64,000 nucleotides of DNA from contig QEYB01000654.1 in NCBI GenBank assembly GCA_017562135.1, positions 868,001-932,000 of the forward strand, given 5' to 3'. Both the position numbers and the translations under genes were made by a program. Below, one piece after another: positions 14,001-25,683 of the stretch (position 1 is its first letter; the number at the start of each line of letters is the position of its first letter). This stretch comes from Dipylidium caninum. Lineage: Eukaryota; Platyhelminthes; Cestoda; Cyclophyllidea; Dipylidiidae. The notes under the pieces are model-generated. The model did no database searches, was not told the origin of the DNA, and was given only the letters and a program-made list of their open reading frames with translations.

Positions 14001-17000
14001 AATTTTTGAGCGCCTCCTCCCTCCTACCCCCCGCCCAGTGGGATCACACTTCGCGTATTGAACCACCGCAGGCACCGCCATCCCAGGTGAGCCTCGTTTC
14101 ACTGAACTCCCTTCACCGACCACTGACAGCTTCACGCAAGGCGCCAATTTACTGCCAGAGAGTGTATTTTCAAATCATTCTTATCTCTTGCTCGCCTGCT
14201 TGCCTAAATTTACAAGTAGTGTGTGTGGTTGAAGTGATTTTCGGTACACCTTGATGTGGCATCTATGCAAGGCAACTTTACTTCCAGCCATTACTTCATC
14301 CATTATCATCATCATCATCCATTCCTTCGTCATTCATCAGTTTGTGAGATGATCTACCATCCCGTGGACATCATCACTCGCCGCACTGCTCAGTTGTGCC
14401 CACGTGTAGCAAGTAGTGCGATGCCTCCGTTCGCAGCGATGTCGTCTATTGGTTGGGGTAAGGCTTTGGCCATTTCAATTCCACTCGCGGATGCCCTTCT
14501 CCGTGCTCAGTTCCCTGTGCTCCTTTTCCCTGGTCCCGTGAAAGGCGCCAATTAAGTAGTATATGCGCAACTTGCTTACTCTCAAAGGGTGTATTCCAAG
14601 TCACTCTCTTCTCTGGCGCGCCAGTTTGCCTAAAACTACAAGTAGTGTGTGTGTTAGCCTCAATTCCTGGAGCATTGTTGTGCCAAGGCGCATATGCAGC
14701 GTCATAAATGGATGGTGGAGGCCCGTGACGTGTGGTGAACTTGGACAGAAGCAAATGTGATGCCCACCCACCGGAGGGCATTCTACGGGTGCCACTCGGT
14801 TTGTTCTAAACTTACGCAGTCGTCCACACTGCTAAGTGGCATTTGGCCTCCCTCACATTCGTCGCCATGTGATCCCCTTCCAGGTGCCCAGCTATCGCCT
14901 TTGTTTAGCACTCCACCTTCTTCTAAGTGAGCGCAAATTGACGCCTCTCATGTGTGACACACACTCACGCTTCAGACATGTTGCCCACTTCCTCTTCAAC
15001 GCTATAACCACCATGGCCCATATTTTATTTCGTTAAAATATTATTTTTGGTGGAGATTCGTCCACTTCCGCCTACACGCTAAGACGAAGGCAACAACAAC
15101 CTACCAACCTACCTTATCTCTGTCTCCAGCCCTCGAAGCGTCAGCTGTTTGGCCTCTGATAGGCTTGGTGGAACGGGATGGCAGGGTGGGGCGGAGGGAG
15201 AGAGGGAGGGAGGAAGTCCTCCCACATTGTTTCTGTGCTACACAATTGAATGTCTGACAGTCTGAGCGGAGGCATGGCTAGTGCTTACAAATTCCCTCAT
15301 CACAATCGCCAAGTCTTTTTTCCTCTTGGGTAAAAGTAAGATTAGTTTCGGGGCAGCTTTTCTTCGCCTACCTCCTCTTGGCGAGATGATCGCGGTGTAA
15401 GTAGGCGTGTAGTGTTTGGAATAATTCTCCACCTCTTTGACGCTTTTATTAGCTCCTTATCCACTGCTGGACACATACAGTTAAATTTTCCGCCTTTGGT
15501 TGCCGTCTTCCCAGTCCATTTTGAGCGAAGCGGCTCTCGAGGGCGCCTACTCGCCTCGCCACACCTCGGTGCCATTACATTCCTCTGTTTACTTGCGCTA
15601 GTGGGCTGAATTGCCATCTTAGAACGCAGGTCTGAGGTAGTCCTCCCTCGACAGAACGGGGATTGACCTCCACGATCGGTGCCTAGCCCTTGAACCCCAT
15701 AGGGGTGGCCTAGGTCTTCGCCGAGGACACATCATTTTCCACGTGGTTTCTTCCTCCCTTGACACGTGCCAACGGAGATGTTTAATGGAAGTGTAAATGC
15801 TTTGCTGCAATTCGGATTTGCGGTGTTGTTCAGGAGAATCGCAAGGCAGCCGCAGCCGCTGCAACCTCGAACATTGCTGCTGTAGCGGCACCACAGCAGA
15901 CACAAGCTGAAGATCAAAAGTCGTCGCGTCACCATCTCCTTCCCAAGTTACACCATCGCCATCACCACCACAAATCTTCACCGGATGGCGGTAAAGACAT
16001 CTCAGCCACGAAGGCCATCATGGTGTCCTCCTCAGCGTCCGGAGCTGACGGAGGCGAGGACAGAGACTCGTCCGCCTCCACCTCGCCCTCCAAGGATGTC
16101 GTCTCGATGGAGAGTGGAGAGCCGAGTCTCGGAGCAGGCGTCGAAGTGTTCGATCGAAACAACGACCCCGCTCTCATGAGGACAGGCCGGTGAGTCGAGA
16201 CTACGGTCTACACCCAAATCCATCCACCCCTCCACCCCTCCGTCCATCCACTCACCTCTCCCTGGTCCTCCTTCAACCTTCAATCCGTCCGTGGTTACAT
16301 CCTCCCGCTGTTTCTCCATACACACAAACACACACACGCACCCTCCCGTTTTCCCACCATCTGCACGTGCCGAAAAGCTGTCTGTCGCGCGGATCTCCCG
16401 TCCCACCCATCTCCCCACAAAAGTAGGCAACAATTTCTTGGTCAATCCACCCTGACCTCCCTTCTTTCCTCTCTCCCGCTAACAGTCCCTTTGGCGGTCT
16501 AATACGCGACATTAAGCGTCGTGCCCCCTTCTACCTGTCCGACATCACAGACGCGATCCACATTCAATGCTTCGCCAGCTTCTTCTTCCTCTACTTCGCC
16601 TGCCTCACTCCTATCATCACATTCGGCGGTCTGCTGTCCAACGTAACCGGCGGCTATTTGGTGAGTTAACAACATTTTGATGCGTTCCTCCCCACCTACT
16701 CGCCCAAGTAGGCCACTCCGCCCCCCTAAACCAGGCCCGGCGCCCGATTCCTCGGCCCTCCACCTTTTCGTCCTCGGTTTCGTCTCATACTCCTTCCTCA
16801 TGTCCTCGTTGCTCTAACTGCTTCTACTCATTTAAAGCTTTATCTCCTGTCCCCCGACTCCAATAAATTCTTTTTTTGGTCCGGTAGCACCAAATAGGAC
16901 GAGGTTTATTCACTGGTCTTGCAACCAGCCCTTGTCAACCAAGTGTCTCTGTGTTCAGATTTCCGGGTGTGGCCGCGCATTTTGTTAGAGTAGTGAAACA

Positions 17001-20000
17001 ACTTTCAACCAATCACCGCTGTCGACTTCTCCTCTCCCCTCTTTTAATAACTAACGGACTCTGGCGGGCCCGATTCCCTAAACCCAACTTTTTCATCTTT
17101 GTGTCTATTAATTTCTTCGTTGCATCAGCGGAATGGTGGGACTTATCGCCCCCCACCTCGCCGTTAAGCCCAGTGCGACGACGGTGTTTTGATGTCTGTG
17201 AGTGTCAAAGGCGCCCCAGCTTTCCCGCCTCTCTTCCCTCCCCCTTTCAGTAAGCCTCTCCTCTCCGAGTGCCAACTCCTAAGTGAGCACAGAGAAGCCA
17301 CAAGGAAGACTTCTCGTTGACCGAATGTCTAACTCCGAAGACGGCAGACTTGGTGTCGCAGAGCCACCCTCAAAGACTGTGACTAACGCCGCCTGACACC
17401 CAGGCAAGGGGCACAACAGGCAAGGATTTTGTTGACGACGACGACGACGATGACGATGATGACGACGACCCACTGACTTTTAGCTCAACAACTAGGCAGA
17501 CGCCAACGTCCTCAGGACTTCTCCCTCCTCCTCCTCCTCCTGCCCACCTCCTTCACCTCCTCTCTCTCCTCTCTCCCCCTCTCCTTTTCGTGTCCACGCG
17601 TCGTCCACCTCCCGCCTCCCACCACGCCCACCACCCCAGCCCCCAGCCTCCAGCGCCCCAAGTAGCAGGTCGAGTGACCGCTTGCCAGAGTCGCACACGC
17701 ATCCGAGGAAGGGCTGAGGGGCCGAGAAGGCGAGAAGGCGAGAAGGCGAGACAGCGAGACCGTAGACTGTGCGTCTACTCGGTCAAAGTGTGTCCACGGG
17801 CACCAGCACTGCAGGCAGGCAGGCAGGCAGGCAGACAGTGGCGAGAATGGTCGCAAGAAAAAAAGGGGTGTGATTGCACGATGACGGACAGTCTGCGAGA
17901 GCAGGGGACCACGAGTTGTCGTAGGAGATCGCTCAAATGACCCCGAGGTGGCGCATTTGAGTGGGGCGGGGCGGGGCGGGGCGGGGCGGGGCGGGGCGAG
18001 GAGGAGCGGACAGGGCGGGAGAGAGGCGGTCACTGTCCTCAAAGTGCCCTGCACGACTTGCACCACAGCACGAAACAAAACAAGGCACAAGGGGAGAAAA
18101 GTAAGACAAAAGGAAAGAAAGAAAGAAAGGAAGGAAGGAAGGAAGGAGGGCGAATCGAAATCAGCGAAGGTGGCAGGTTAGCGAGTGGCGCGGCCTTGTC
18201 ATGTCGGTGGACGACTGGCTGCCTGGAGGCAGTTAGTCTCTTCGCGCTGTCGACTGTTAAGTGCATCTGGCACGACGAGAGGGCGTCAAACCTCTTCCCC
18301 CCACCCCCCACTTCCCACCCCACCGGTGGGAAACAGGCTGTCTCCTCCTCGCCACACGACACGACACGAGACGTCAGACCGGCCGGCGTATTGAGCGTGT
18401 CCTCTCGGAGGCGCCGAGAGCGAGGACAGTGGATGCCCCAAGCGATGTGCGTCTCACCGGCCGGTTGTCCTGTCCTGCTCTGCGCTGCGCTGCGCTGCCC
18501 CTGTCAAGCGAGTCAACCTCGCGGTCGTTTCGGGTTCACATGAAGAGGCCGCAGAGGGAAGGTCTCCGAGGCCAACAAGCGATGCACTTGGGCGTCACGT
18601 GGCGGCGTGGTGATGAGGCCACAGCAAACCGGGTCGCGGCGCCAACGCTTTCCCCACTTCACCAGTCCTCGTCCCACCCTGTCTCCACGTCTCCCCTCTC
18701 CTCCGTCTCGATCGAACGCCCTTCCGCCGCCGCCGCCACCACCACCACCACCACCACCACCACCGTCCACCACGTGTCATTCTGGTTAACGGCGTCTCGG
18801 TGGCCGCTCCAACCTACTCGTCACACACCGACGCAGCAGCAGCGTCGTCGGACACCGGCTGCATGACCGAGGTGGATCGGGAAGACGCGAGACACCAACA
18901 CTCTGCTCGTTGGGTGTGCCGAGGCGGTCGATGTCGCGGTGTCCTGGTGTAGCACTGAGGAAACACCTCACCTTCCAGCCTTCCAGCCTCCCAGCCTTCC
19001 TCGACGAGTGGCGAGGTGAGCGTGAACAGCTGGCGCCTCATGCTTCCTCGCGCACCCCACGCAGCCATCGCTGTGGGGCGTGGGTGAAACGAAAAGCGGT
19101 CTGTGAGGGATCCGCTGACGACACCCTCGTGACCATTCTCTCGCCTCGACCGACGACGCTGCCCCACGAGGCTGCCTCGACTCTGGCCTGGGAGGCGTCT
19201 GCTCGCCGGACAGACCACACAAGACCTGGGTGTTGGACATTTCCTCACAAAACCCCTCATTTAGTGGATTTGTGACAGTGCACACGTGGCAGCAGACGCC
19301 GTCCCCCCGCCCCTCAGCGCGACGACGGCCCAGACGAGGGCCACGAGGCGAGTCCCGCGGGGAGTGTGAGCCAGAAGCCAGGCGCCGGTGTGTCGCAGTT
19401 GGGTCGAGGCGAGGCGCCTGGAGCCCCCAAGGCCTGCCAAATGTTTAGAAGGGCCAAGGCCACCGGGGCAGAGATTGGAGAGTGCTGACTGACTGACTGT
19501 TTGGTCGGACGGTCGGTCGGTCAGTCGGTAGTTGGTTGGATGAATGAATGAATGGATGAATGCTGCACACTCTGGCGCGATGGGGCCGAAGTTGGTTGGG
19601 TGGACTGACAAAAGTATGCGCACTTTTGGCCGATGTAAAGTTCACTGGGGCTGAGGAAGGGAGGGAGGCAGGGAGAGAGAGGGAGGTTGCCCGCTGAGTT
19701 GCGACAGTCGCAGATTAGCGATTGGACGGGTGCCGCGGGCCGCGCGTGCGGAGTCGAGAAAGTCGCGTGGTTGGGGAAAGCGCCAAACTGGCTGACCTCC
19801 TGACACTCGGTAAGTGGCTAAACGAGATTTGCGCCCAGTTGCATGGCCTTTTGCTGACGGGGATGCCCAAACCGTCCTCGACTACACCCGTGTCACACGC
19901 GTGTGACATTGGCAGTGAAAGCCAGCTCACTTGTCCAGCCCACCGCACCTCCCGCGTCACAGCTCGTCGAAGTGGGTGCAGAACGCCTTGAGAGGTGGAC

Positions 20001-23000
20001 GACGACAGTCTCCGGGCGGTAGACGATGCGCCAGTTGGCTGTGAGGCGGCGGTCAAATCGCCGTTTCGCTGTGGCGTTCAGCGGGCCGGCGGCGGCGCTC
20101 GAGTGAGGTGGTGTGAGGGCGTCACCCAGTTAGGCGAATGAGACGAAACGCACACAGTTGGACTCCCATCTTAGGGTAAATTACCGGTTTCTGGTCCTTT
20201 TTCTCACCCTTCCCCTCGTAAAGCCCAGTTTTTTCCGAGGAATCAGTATGAACAGCTTTTTTCATCCCCGGCAGCTCGACCAGACCGACCGACCCACCAA
20301 CAGCCAACGCCTTCTGCCTCTCGAAGGAAAGTCTGCTTTTGAATTGTCCTTTTGGCGCTGTGTATGAAGCGCTTGAGTCTCCGCCCCATCGTCCCGTGTC
20401 CGATGCCTCTCTCACCACCAAATAGGCTTTTTTTATTGCTCTAGCTCGGGTTAACCGGAGGTAGGACATCTTAATTGACCTCCACTTTCATGCAGAGACG
20501 CATTTTCGCTCTACTCGCCACTCTGCCTTTGTCGGTTAACCGCTCGCTCTCCATGCATTCGTTCCATTTTCCCTTCCTCTCCCCCCCCCCCTGTTTGACT
20601 TGTTTGGGCCTCCCGGCCCTCTGCTGCCCGCCGGACGAATGACGGGGCAACCTCTCTCCCCCCGTGCCGGTCATCTAACCGGTGGTACAAAACTCTGCTC
20701 TGCTCTCACTGACCGGCTTCGCAGCCATTTCGTCCTCCCCTCCCCCCTCCTCCCTCCAATTACCTCCTTCTGCTCTCCCTTTGTGACATTTTTCACCTCC
20801 AACCATCTCTCCGGTTGATAATTCGTTTTTGGCTCTCTCTCTCTCTCTCTCTCTCGCTCGCTCTGTTTCGGGTGTCTCCTCACTGGAGGCCTCGCCACTC
20901 CTACTCGGGCTGAGATTGTGTCTTTTCCCTGCGCCTCCTTTTAAGGGCACGATGGAGTCAATTGTCTCGGGTGCTGTTGTGGGCATCCTCTACGCCCTCT
21001 TTGCTGGCCAACCGCTGACGATCATGGGCAGTACCGGACCCGTCCTCGTCTTCGAGGGCATCATTTATCGCCTTTGCGTGTGAGTTTCCCTCTCTCATTC
21101 TACTGAAGCGCACCATTTCAGTAGTATGCCACCCTCCCCACCTCCTTTGGGTGCATCAGATGGTGTGCGTTGACTGCGGTACCAACTCCACTTCCCCCAC
21201 AAGCCACTCGAGCACTCACGAATGCCTTGTGAATGTTTGTTTTTTTTGAAAATGCAAACCTTTTTCCCATCTTAAACTTGGCTTTTTGGTCGACCGCGTG
21301 TGTAGAACTTCTTGTTCCGCTCCTCCCCCACGTAGACGACTCAAAGGGGTCGTGCGCAGGTCGGGAATACGCACACTTGCATTTAGGCATTCCAAAGGAC
21401 GCCACGTGCGCCTTTGTCCCCCCCCCCCGGACTCCGAACAAAAACTATTTTTAAATTTAGAATAATGAGGGCATTCTTGCCGAATGGAGGCGTGTACATA
21501 CATTCTTAAAGTGTGAATTACGCGCTCAATCGCACCATGTTTTATTGTGCAGATCAAATCGTTGGTCGTACCTCTCCTTCCGCTTCTGGATTGGCATGTG
21601 GGCCGCCCTGATTCTCTTCGTCATGGTCGCCTTCGACCTCTCCGCCCTGGTCCGCTTCATCACCCGCTTCACCGAGGAGTCCTTCGCTCTCCTCATCGCC
21701 CTCATCTTCATCTTCGAGGCCATCAAGAAGACCTACTCCATCGCCTACCAGTATCCCGTCAATCTGTAGGTCTTGTTGTGGCCTGAAACCTCGCTTTCTG
21801 TGAATCCACTCGTCTATCCAATGTTCATGATCACCGCCCTCAGGGCCTGGACACCGTTCTACGCGCCGCCGAAGGGCTGCGAATGCAAGAAACCGGACAA
21901 CTTCTCGGACGCCGAGTTCCTCAAGGAGGCACGCCGAAACTATCCAATCCTCGAGTTGCCCTTCGTCGGGACCGACGACACCGACGCCCACCACCACCTC
22001 AACGAGAATGGCGTGAGTGGCGCTCCACGCAGTGTCTAACGCGGTTGTCAGTGCACGAGTCCCCCCTCTACCACCCACGTCCCCTTTTCCCCGTCTAGAC
22101 AATCGACTGGCAAAAGTTGGCAGCCAGTTATAACAGTTGGGATTCCATGGAGGCGCAGAGACAATGCCGGATCCTCCAGGGCACGTGGGTCCCCGAGGGG
22201 TGCGAGGGATTCTTTGCTCCCGACATCTTCCTCTTCTGCGTCCTCCTGGCCGTGTTGTGCTTTTTCCTCTCCTACGGCTTGCGGAGTCTGCGCAACTCTC
22301 GCTTCTTCCCGTCGCGTGTGAGTTTCCCCTCTCGCGCCCTCCGTCGTCCCGACCTGCGTTTTTTCTTTTTCTCCACGAATTTCATCAACTGATGCGCATG
22401 CTTGTCCGCGCACTGGCTGTCCTCGCCTTCACCTGCCTTCGCGAGATCCTTCCAAACGGCGCACTTCGTTGACACTCGTTTCCTTTAACTTTTCAGATCC
22501 GCTCTCTAATCTCGGACTTTGCGGTGCTGATCTCCATCGTCATCTGCAGTGCCATCGACTACTTCTGCGGCCTCCACACACCGAAGCTCATCGTGCCAAT
22601 CTCCTTTGAACCCACGCTGGGCTACAATGTGCGCACTCGTATAGAGCCCACTTAGTTAGTCGCCTAGGTGGGGGTGATGGCCTTCTCCACCGCCTCTTCC
22701 GCGCCCCGCCCCGCCCCGCCCCTCCTCGTCCCCAGCCTCCAAAATTTCCCTCCCATTTACCATCAAGTTGGGAGAAATTTTTCGGCCGTTCAAGAAAGTG
22801 GTGCATAGACGCGCAGGGGAGACCTCGACGTGGTGACTTGAAAAAATTTGCTCTACCTGGGTATTTGAGGATGTAGGGTTCCCCCGGCCTCTGGCCTGTG
22901 TGTAGTCCTCTGCCTCCTTCGCAGGATGTTGTTTGCCTCTCCTCGAGCCCTCGTGGAGGTCTGGCACCGAGACATCGTCATTGTACTTGAACTCCCTTCT

Positions 23001-25683
23001 CCTTCCTCCCCCCCCCCACCGATGGGCACAGAATCATCATGAAGATTGGCGGTGCTTAGGCGTGTCGAAGTTTAATGAGATTGAGATTTTGTAGCAGTCG
23101 GTCTCTGTGTGGTTAATTATCTCCCCCTGTCGTGTGAATTGCAGAAACGTGGTTGGATAATTCCGCCTTTCAACGGAAATCCGTGGTGGTCGGCGCTAGT
23201 CGCAGCAGGGCCTGCTCTCCTGGCGGTCATATTGATATTTATGGATCAGCAGATCACTGCAGTCATCGTCAATCGTCGCGAGAACAAACTGAAAGTGAGT
23301 TTTTTTGCGGACAATGGAGCATCTGACGCAATTTTGCATTTACTCTGACGCCTCTAAAATCACTGTTACTCGAAATATTTAAGTAGCAATGTTATTTTAT
23401 ACATACGCATCTCACGATTGCTCTTCAATTTCCGCTGTAGAAAGGCGCTGGCTACCACCTTGACCTGTTAATAGTGACGATCACAATCGCGACCAATTCA
23501 TTGCTCGGTATTCCTTGGTTCGTGGCGGCCACGGTGTTGTCCATTAACCATGTGATTTCGTTGAAAAAGGAGTCCGAGTCAGCAGCGCCAGGGGAAAGAC
23601 CCATCTTCCTGGGCTGTCGGGAGCAGCGCGTCACTGGATTCCTCATTTTCCTCTTTATTGGTCTCTCCGTTTTCATGTCCTCCATCTTGCGTGTAAGCGT
23701 TTCATCCTATCTATTAAGGCCTTAATGTAGCGTTTTATCGATGCTAACTCTTTCTATTTGGCAATCAGTCCACCGCTCAGGTGCGTCTTTGCAAATTATA
23801 TTAGCCTTTGCCTCTCATCACATCCACTAGCCTTTTTACACTTCATCTTACATTAGACAGTCGTCTCAGAAGTCTGTTCGACAGTCCGCCTTTCGACTAC
23901 CCGTTCGGAGTTTATGTCCACTCCCATACGTTCACTAGAATACTCGAGCATCTAATTTTTTCTTCTCACTCCTTCTTAACGTCCGCCTTCATTTTCCTCT
24001 CTCCCAATAGCGCATCCCTATGGCTGTGCTCTACGGCGTCTTCCTCTTGATGGGCATCACCTCGCTGAACGGCCTTCAACTAATGGAACGCGTCGGTCTC
24101 TTCTTCACCCCAGTCAAATATCAACCCGACTACTCCTATTTACGGTGCGTTATTCCAACGAAAATGCCCTTCTACTCATTACTTTTATAGTAGGATTTAT
24201 TTTATTTCCTTTCCCATCCAGTCATGTCCGATTGGGCCGGGTTCACCTTTTCACGGCCATTCAGGTGCTGTGCCTTATCCTCCTATACGTCATCAAGTCC
24301 GTCCCTCAAATCTCCATTCTCTTCCCTCTCATGGTACATCTCGCTGGTCACTTTCTGCTCTCCTTACTTCATTTATGCGTGCTCTCACCTTAATCACTTG
24401 TCATATCTGGGGCCGCCGGAGCACTCATAATCCAAACGTGCCGATGCTTCCTATCTTTTTTTGCAGGTGCTTGCAATGTGCTTTGTGCGCCGCGCTTTGG
24501 ACTTCATTTTCACCCAAGAGGAATTGCACTGGCTCGACGACATTCTCCCTGAAAGTTCGTGCTCTCGCAGCCACAAGCCGATGGCTGCCGGGTCGGCCCA
24601 TCGATACCCCTCCGCCGCCGACTTCAGCAGCAAGGTGAGTCCGCCTTTTGCCCTCTCCACTGTTCGGGTACTGAGAAAACAAGGCCTCACGGTCGTCCGT
24701 GTTGTTCTCCTGGCCTTTTTAGGAGTCCCTACCGCTCGCTCAACCGCTGGTGCTCAACTCGACCGAAAAGGTGGGTCCAATGGAGTCTGGGTTTCTTTTA
24801 TACGCTTAACGTCTTTCATTTGGTCTATTTAAGCAGAAATATTCTCCTTTTGTGCCCTTTTTTAGGTCACTCAGGTAATTGGCATGGTTAATTTGCGTTG
24901 GCGCATAACTCTCTTACTTCTTCTCACCTCTAAAAGTGGTTTTCGGGTAAAATTTTAGCCTTTCAGTGTCACCGAAGAGGTCTCAAAAACACTGATTTGG
25001 AGACAGCTTTCCGGAATCGGTTTGGTCAACCGTGGCGGCGACGAAGAGGACGTGAAGCCGTGAGTTTCCCTTCTCCGTTGCCCACTGCAACTGACTAGTT
25101 CGTCCACAGCCTGTCTGCCCCGAGCTTTGGCGGCCACGTGCCTTCGGGCAGGAATTTATTGAGGCGCGGGAGGCGCGCTCCACTCCCCCATTTTCGTCGC
25201 GGTGGTATCCACGGCTCTTTTGTTTCTTATTTTTCGAACGGGTGGACGGCAGCTCCCATTGGAGCGGCTAAACTTTGCTGCCATTCATTTTTGCACTCTT
25301 TCACCTGGTAAGTCGTGTTTTGTCGCACCACCAGCAGTCGACGTGAGCGCAAGAAGAAGGAGAAGCGGCGCCACCATCGAAGCAGCGGCGGTGGGAACAG
25401 CGAGTCGGGCGATTCACGTCGCGGAAGCGGCGTTGGCCGATTCCGGGCGTTGCGTCTTTTTAGCAGCGACTTCGACGGCGCCATCGGCCGTGACATCGCC
25501 GTCCTGTTCCACGCCAACGAGTCGGAGGGCGCGGGCAGTGGTGCCGCCGGTGGGCCGAACGCGTCGACGACGCAGTCGACTGGCGCCGGGGCCACTCAAC
25601 TGCCCACTCCGGAGATAAAAATCAACCCGCCCTCACATCAAACGTCTCCCACCGCCTCGCGACGAAATTCCGGAGGGAACTAA
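2088..25683 (+). CDS. SLC4: SLC4 Na+/HCO3- cotransporter (NBC type), 3' 19 exons
   Basis: This is a plasma-membrane bicarbonate transporter. Exons I can place are 2088-2285, 7957-8220, 12484-12729, 13940-14086, 15834-16189, 16486-16660, 20946-21079, 21553-21765, 21844-22012, 22099-22317, 22497-22628, 23145-23294, 23441-23692, 24011-24144, 24222-24333, 24467-24634, 24723-24770, 24959-25059 and 25338-25683 (TAA). From 7957 on, all phases join without a break. The cytoplasmic domain shows [14 protein letters not shown] and GIDEFL. The membrane domain shows [43 protein letters not shown] and REQRVTGFL. The extracellular loop carries four cysteines (CEC at 21880, QC and GC near 22165-22205), as in Na+-coupled members and not anion exchangers. 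The tail has SKTLIWRQL and an Arg/Lys-rich start to the last exon. The N-terminus lies left of the window. The 2285/7957 junction is out of phase, so at least one exon is missing from my model. Family is certain; subtype (NBCe versus NBCn/NCBE) is not. Confidence 0.93.
2286..7956 (+). other. Long intronic interval of the SLC4 gene
   Basis: The interval lies between the exon ending at 2285 (phase 1) and the exon starting at 7957 (phase 0). The phase mismatch predicts at least one undetected exon here, with length of 2 modulo 3. In vertebrate relatives this linker between cytoplasmic subdomains is poorly conserved, so such an exon would be hard to see by eye. Otherwise I see only simple sequence: a CTT run near 3313-3335 and GA/GT-rich tracts near 5281-5310, 7300-7326 and 7722-7743. 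Confidence 0.6.
8221..12483 (+). other. SLC4 intron, about 4.3 kb
   Basis: Donor GTTGGT follows the codon ending at 8220. The acceptor is a pyrimidine-rich tract ending in CAG at 12483. The interval is AT-richer than its flanks and holds short runs of C (8503-8515, 10831-10839) and a GT microsatellite near 12409-12424. Short open frames such as 10691-11152 have no recognisable domains. I see no gene here. Confidence 0.7.
14141..14657 (+). repeat. Diverged direct repeat inside SLC4 intron
   Basis: Two related segments, about 14141-14232 and 14545-14657, share in the same order a 'gcgccaatt' start, a 'gtgtatt' block, a CT-rich block, 'gtttgcctaaa' or a close variant, and 'acaagtagtgtgtgtg' at the end. 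They are about 400 bases apart with unrelated sequence between. Both lie in the intron 14087-15833. This looks like an old tandem duplication or two copies of a small repeat. Identity is moderate and was judged by eye. Confidence 0.6.
17186..18353 (-). repeat. Right arm of long inverted repeat
   Basis: Inverted copy of 1-1205, lying inside the SLC4 intron 16661-20945. Differences from the left arm are mainly in simple tracts. Here a GGGGC tandem run (about 17958-17999) replaces a shorter interrupted C-rich stretch near 361-388, and a GCAG run sits at about 17813-17837. Similarity is high on both sides of these tracts. This could be a dispersed repeat family or a recent inverted duplication. 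With only two copies visible and no terminal repeats or target duplications that I can define, the class stays open. Confidence 0.88.
17958..17999 (+). repeat. GGGGC tandem tract
   Basis: About seven tandem GGGGC units inside the right inverted-repeat arm. Runs of four G separated by one C are potential G-quadruplex formers on the + strand. The left arm has only a shorter, interrupted C-rich version, so the tract has changed length between copies. Confidence 0.85.
18354..20945 (+). other. Remainder of SLC4 intron right of the repeat arm
   Basis: The interval runs from the repeat arm to the acceptor 'cctccttttaag' at 20945. It contains a CCGCCACCACC-type tract at about 18724-18765, a GGTC/GGTCAGTC tract near 19501-19530, and a CT dinucleotide run at about 20833-20856. 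Several open frames of 100-200 codons on both strands are arginine-, serine- and proline-rich, without domains. I see no gene. Confidence 0.65.
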
